Below are positions 4,414 to 5,654 of a stretch of DNA of 5,654 nucleotides, piece by piece; positions within the stretch are counted from its first letter, which is position 1, and each line of letters begins with the position of its first letter. Source of the stretch: Spirochaetaceae bacterium UBA1306. GTDB lineage: Bacteria; Spirochaetota; Spirochaetia; Treponematales; Rectinemataceae. The stretch lies in NCBI GenBank assembly GCA_002307245.1, contig DBTW01000090.1:5031-10684 (forward strand), written 5' to 3'. A model generated the notes under the pieces. It saw only the letters and a list, made by a program, of their open reading frames with translations, was not told where the DNA came from and did no database searches. Made by a program: the position numbers and the translations under genes.

Positions 4414-5654
4414 ATGGAATCCTTCTCCCGCCTCGGCCTCGCCGAGCCCCTCTCCGAAGCCCTCGCCTCCTTCGGCTTCGCGACCCCGACAGCCGTGCAG
4501 GCCGAGACGATACCGGCGATCCTCTCCCGCCGCGACCTGATAATCGAGTCCGAGACGGGCACCGGCAAGACCTTCGCCTACCTCGCGCCGGCCTTCCAGC
4601 TCGTCTCCACGCTCGAGCGCAAGGGATCGGCCGAGCCCGGGGCCATCATCGCCGCGCCCACCCAGGAGCTGGCCGTGCAGATCGGGCGGGAATCGGAGCG
4701 GCTCGCGAAGGCGGCAGGCCTGCCGATCAAGACGGTCGTCCTCCTCGGCGGCTCGGCCATGGAGAAGCAGGCCGCGAAGCTCAAGGCCAAGCCCGAGATC
4801 GTCGTGGGCACGCTGGGGCGTCTCGCCGACCTCGTGGCCTTAGGCAAGCTGCGGACGAACTCCCTGAAAATCCTGGTCCTAGACGAGGCCGACAGGCTCT
4901 TCGCCCGAGAGACCGAGGAGCTGGCCCGCGCCCTCATCAAGAGCGCCCCCTCGTCCTGCGTCCGTGCCCTCGTGTCGGCGACCATTCCGGAGAAGGCCCG
5001 CCGCGAGATGCGGCCCCTCCTCCGCGACGCCCTCGAGATATGCCCCGTCGGCGACGCGGTCATGTCGGGGAGCATCGAGCATTGGTGCTTCTACTGCGAC
5101 GGGCGCAAGCGCCTCGACTTCGCGCGGAGGTTCGAGGCCGCGGAGAAGCCCTCCCGCTGCCTCATGTTCCTCACGATGGCCACCAGGGTCGAGAAGGCCG
5201 CCCAAGCCCTCGAGCACCTCGGCCTGCCCATCGAGGCCATCCACTCCGGCATGGACAAGGAGACCAGGAGGGTCGCCCTCGAGCGCTTCTCCTCGGGCGA
5301 GGTTCGCTACCTCCTCACGAGCGACCTGGGAGCCCGCGGCCTTGACATACCGGGCATTAGCCACGTGCTCAGCCTCGACCTCCCCGACGAGCCCACGATC
5401 TATACCCATCGAGCCGGCCGCACGGGCCGCGCGGGGGCGACTGGGGTCAGCATAGTCCTCGCCGACGGCGTCGAGCTCGCCCGCGCCTCCAAGATAGCCA
5501 CCAAGGGCGGCTTCGTGTTCCGCTGCAAGGTTCTCGAGGAGGGCAAGGTCCTCGAGCCGACCAGCGAGGAATTCTTCGCCCGCGCCGCGGCCGCCGAGGA
5601 CCAGAGGTCCGCAGCCAAGGCTGCCAAGATCGGCGAGGACGAGCACAAGGGCGG
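4414..5654 (+). CDS. DEAD-box ATP-dependent RNA helicase, 3' end outside window
   Basis: The frame is open for 413 codons from the ATG at 4414 to the right edge. Both RecA-like domains are present. Visible motifs: Q motif with TPTAVQ at 24-29 (Gln29), motif I SETGTGKT at 46-53, Ia APTQELAVQ at 81-89, Ib region GG at 112-113 and GTLGRL at 132-137, II DEAD at 157-160, III SAT at 188-190, V TSDLGARGLD at 302-311, and VI THRAGRTGR at 331-339. The visible tail (about 390 onward) is rich in Ala, Lys and Glu and continues off the window, where a basic RNA-binding extension is possible. It should unwind or remodel RNA duplexes (ribosome assembly, cold response or decay), but the subfamily cannot be named. 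The start is secure: an in-frame TGA lies at 4381-4383 and no other start codon falls between. Ribosome-binding sequence is weak (AGAG only). It is divergent from rnz. Confidence 0.95.
   Translation, partial: MESFSRLGLAEPLSEALASFGFATPTAVQAETIPAILSRRDLIIESETGTGKTFAYLAPAFQLVSTLERKGSAEPGAIIAAPTQELAVQIGRESERLAKAAGLPIKTVVLLGGSAMEKQAAKLKAKPEIVVGTLGRLADLVALGKLRTNSLKILVLDEADRLFARETEELARALIKSAPSSCVRALVSATIPEKARREMRPLLRDALEICPVGDAVMSGSIEHWCFYCDGRKRLDFARRFEAAEKPSRCLMFLTMATRVEKAAQALEHLGLPIEAIHSGMDKETRRVALERFSSGEVRYLLTSDLGARGLDIPGISHVLSLDLPDEPTIYTHRAGRTGRAGATGVSIVLADGVELARASKIATKGGFVFRCKVLEEGKVLEPTSEEFFARAAAAEDQRSAAKAAKIGEDEHKG

Noticed and set aside
4362..5345. Plus-strand open frame overlapping the helicase in another frame
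   Set aside because: It is an Arg/Pro-rich out-of-frame reading of the helicase gene, which carries all DEAD-box motifs in its own frame.
4578..5646. Minus-strand open frames opposite the helicase (4578-5075, 4879-5646)
   Set aside because: They are antisense to the helicase, compositionally biased and without recognisable domains or ribosome-binding sites.
1..5654. Mobile elements, CRISPR arrays, tRNA or rRNA genes
   Set aside because: No transposase or integrase motifs, terminal inverted repeats, regularly spaced repeats or cloverleaf sequences were seen. Coding DNA fills all but about 165 bases.

Overview
The window reads as ordinary chromosomal DNA from a high-GC bacterium, with roughly two thirds G+C by eye and strong G/C preference at third codon positions. 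The best lineage guess is a Spirochaete (Treponema/Spirochaeta-like). That rests mainly on the RNase Z protein, whose N-terminal half resembles my memory of spirochaete RNase Z, and on the GldA/GldF/GldG-type transporter set, which is common there. It is an inference from recollection, not from a search.

Layout: four genes lie on the minus strand and one on the plus strand. Reading the minus strand from right to left, the order is rnz (RNase Z, 4323 to 3394), a 72-bp gap, then a tight three-gene ABC exporter operon: ATPase (3321 to 2356), permease (2359 to 1637) and a GldG-like auxiliary protein (1631 to beyond the left edge). The ATPase and permease overlap by ATGA, and 5 bp separate the permease from the GldG-like gene, so the three are almost certainly translated from one message. 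On the plus strand, a DEAD-box RNA helicase starts at 4414 and runs off the right edge. It is divergent from rnz across a 90-bp shared intergenic region.

Function: the left side encodes an uncharacterised ABC-2 type export machine. A cytoplasmic ATPase and a six-helix permease are paired with a large extracytoplasmic protein anchored at both ends, containing a GldG/IFT52-like (GIFT) domain. The substrate is unknown. The right side is RNA metabolism: RNase Z matures tRNA 3' ends, and a DEAD-box helicase remodels RNA.

The most interesting local signal is the divergent rnz/helicase region. Neither gene has a recognisable Shine-Dalgarno sequence, and candidate -10 boxes sit close enough to both start codons to predict leaderless or nearly leaderless mRNAs. 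By contrast, the three ABC genes all carry clear Shine-Dalgarno sites. I see no mobile element, CRISPR array, tRNA/rRNA or clearly novel multi-gene system. The least understood part is the GldG-like transporter.
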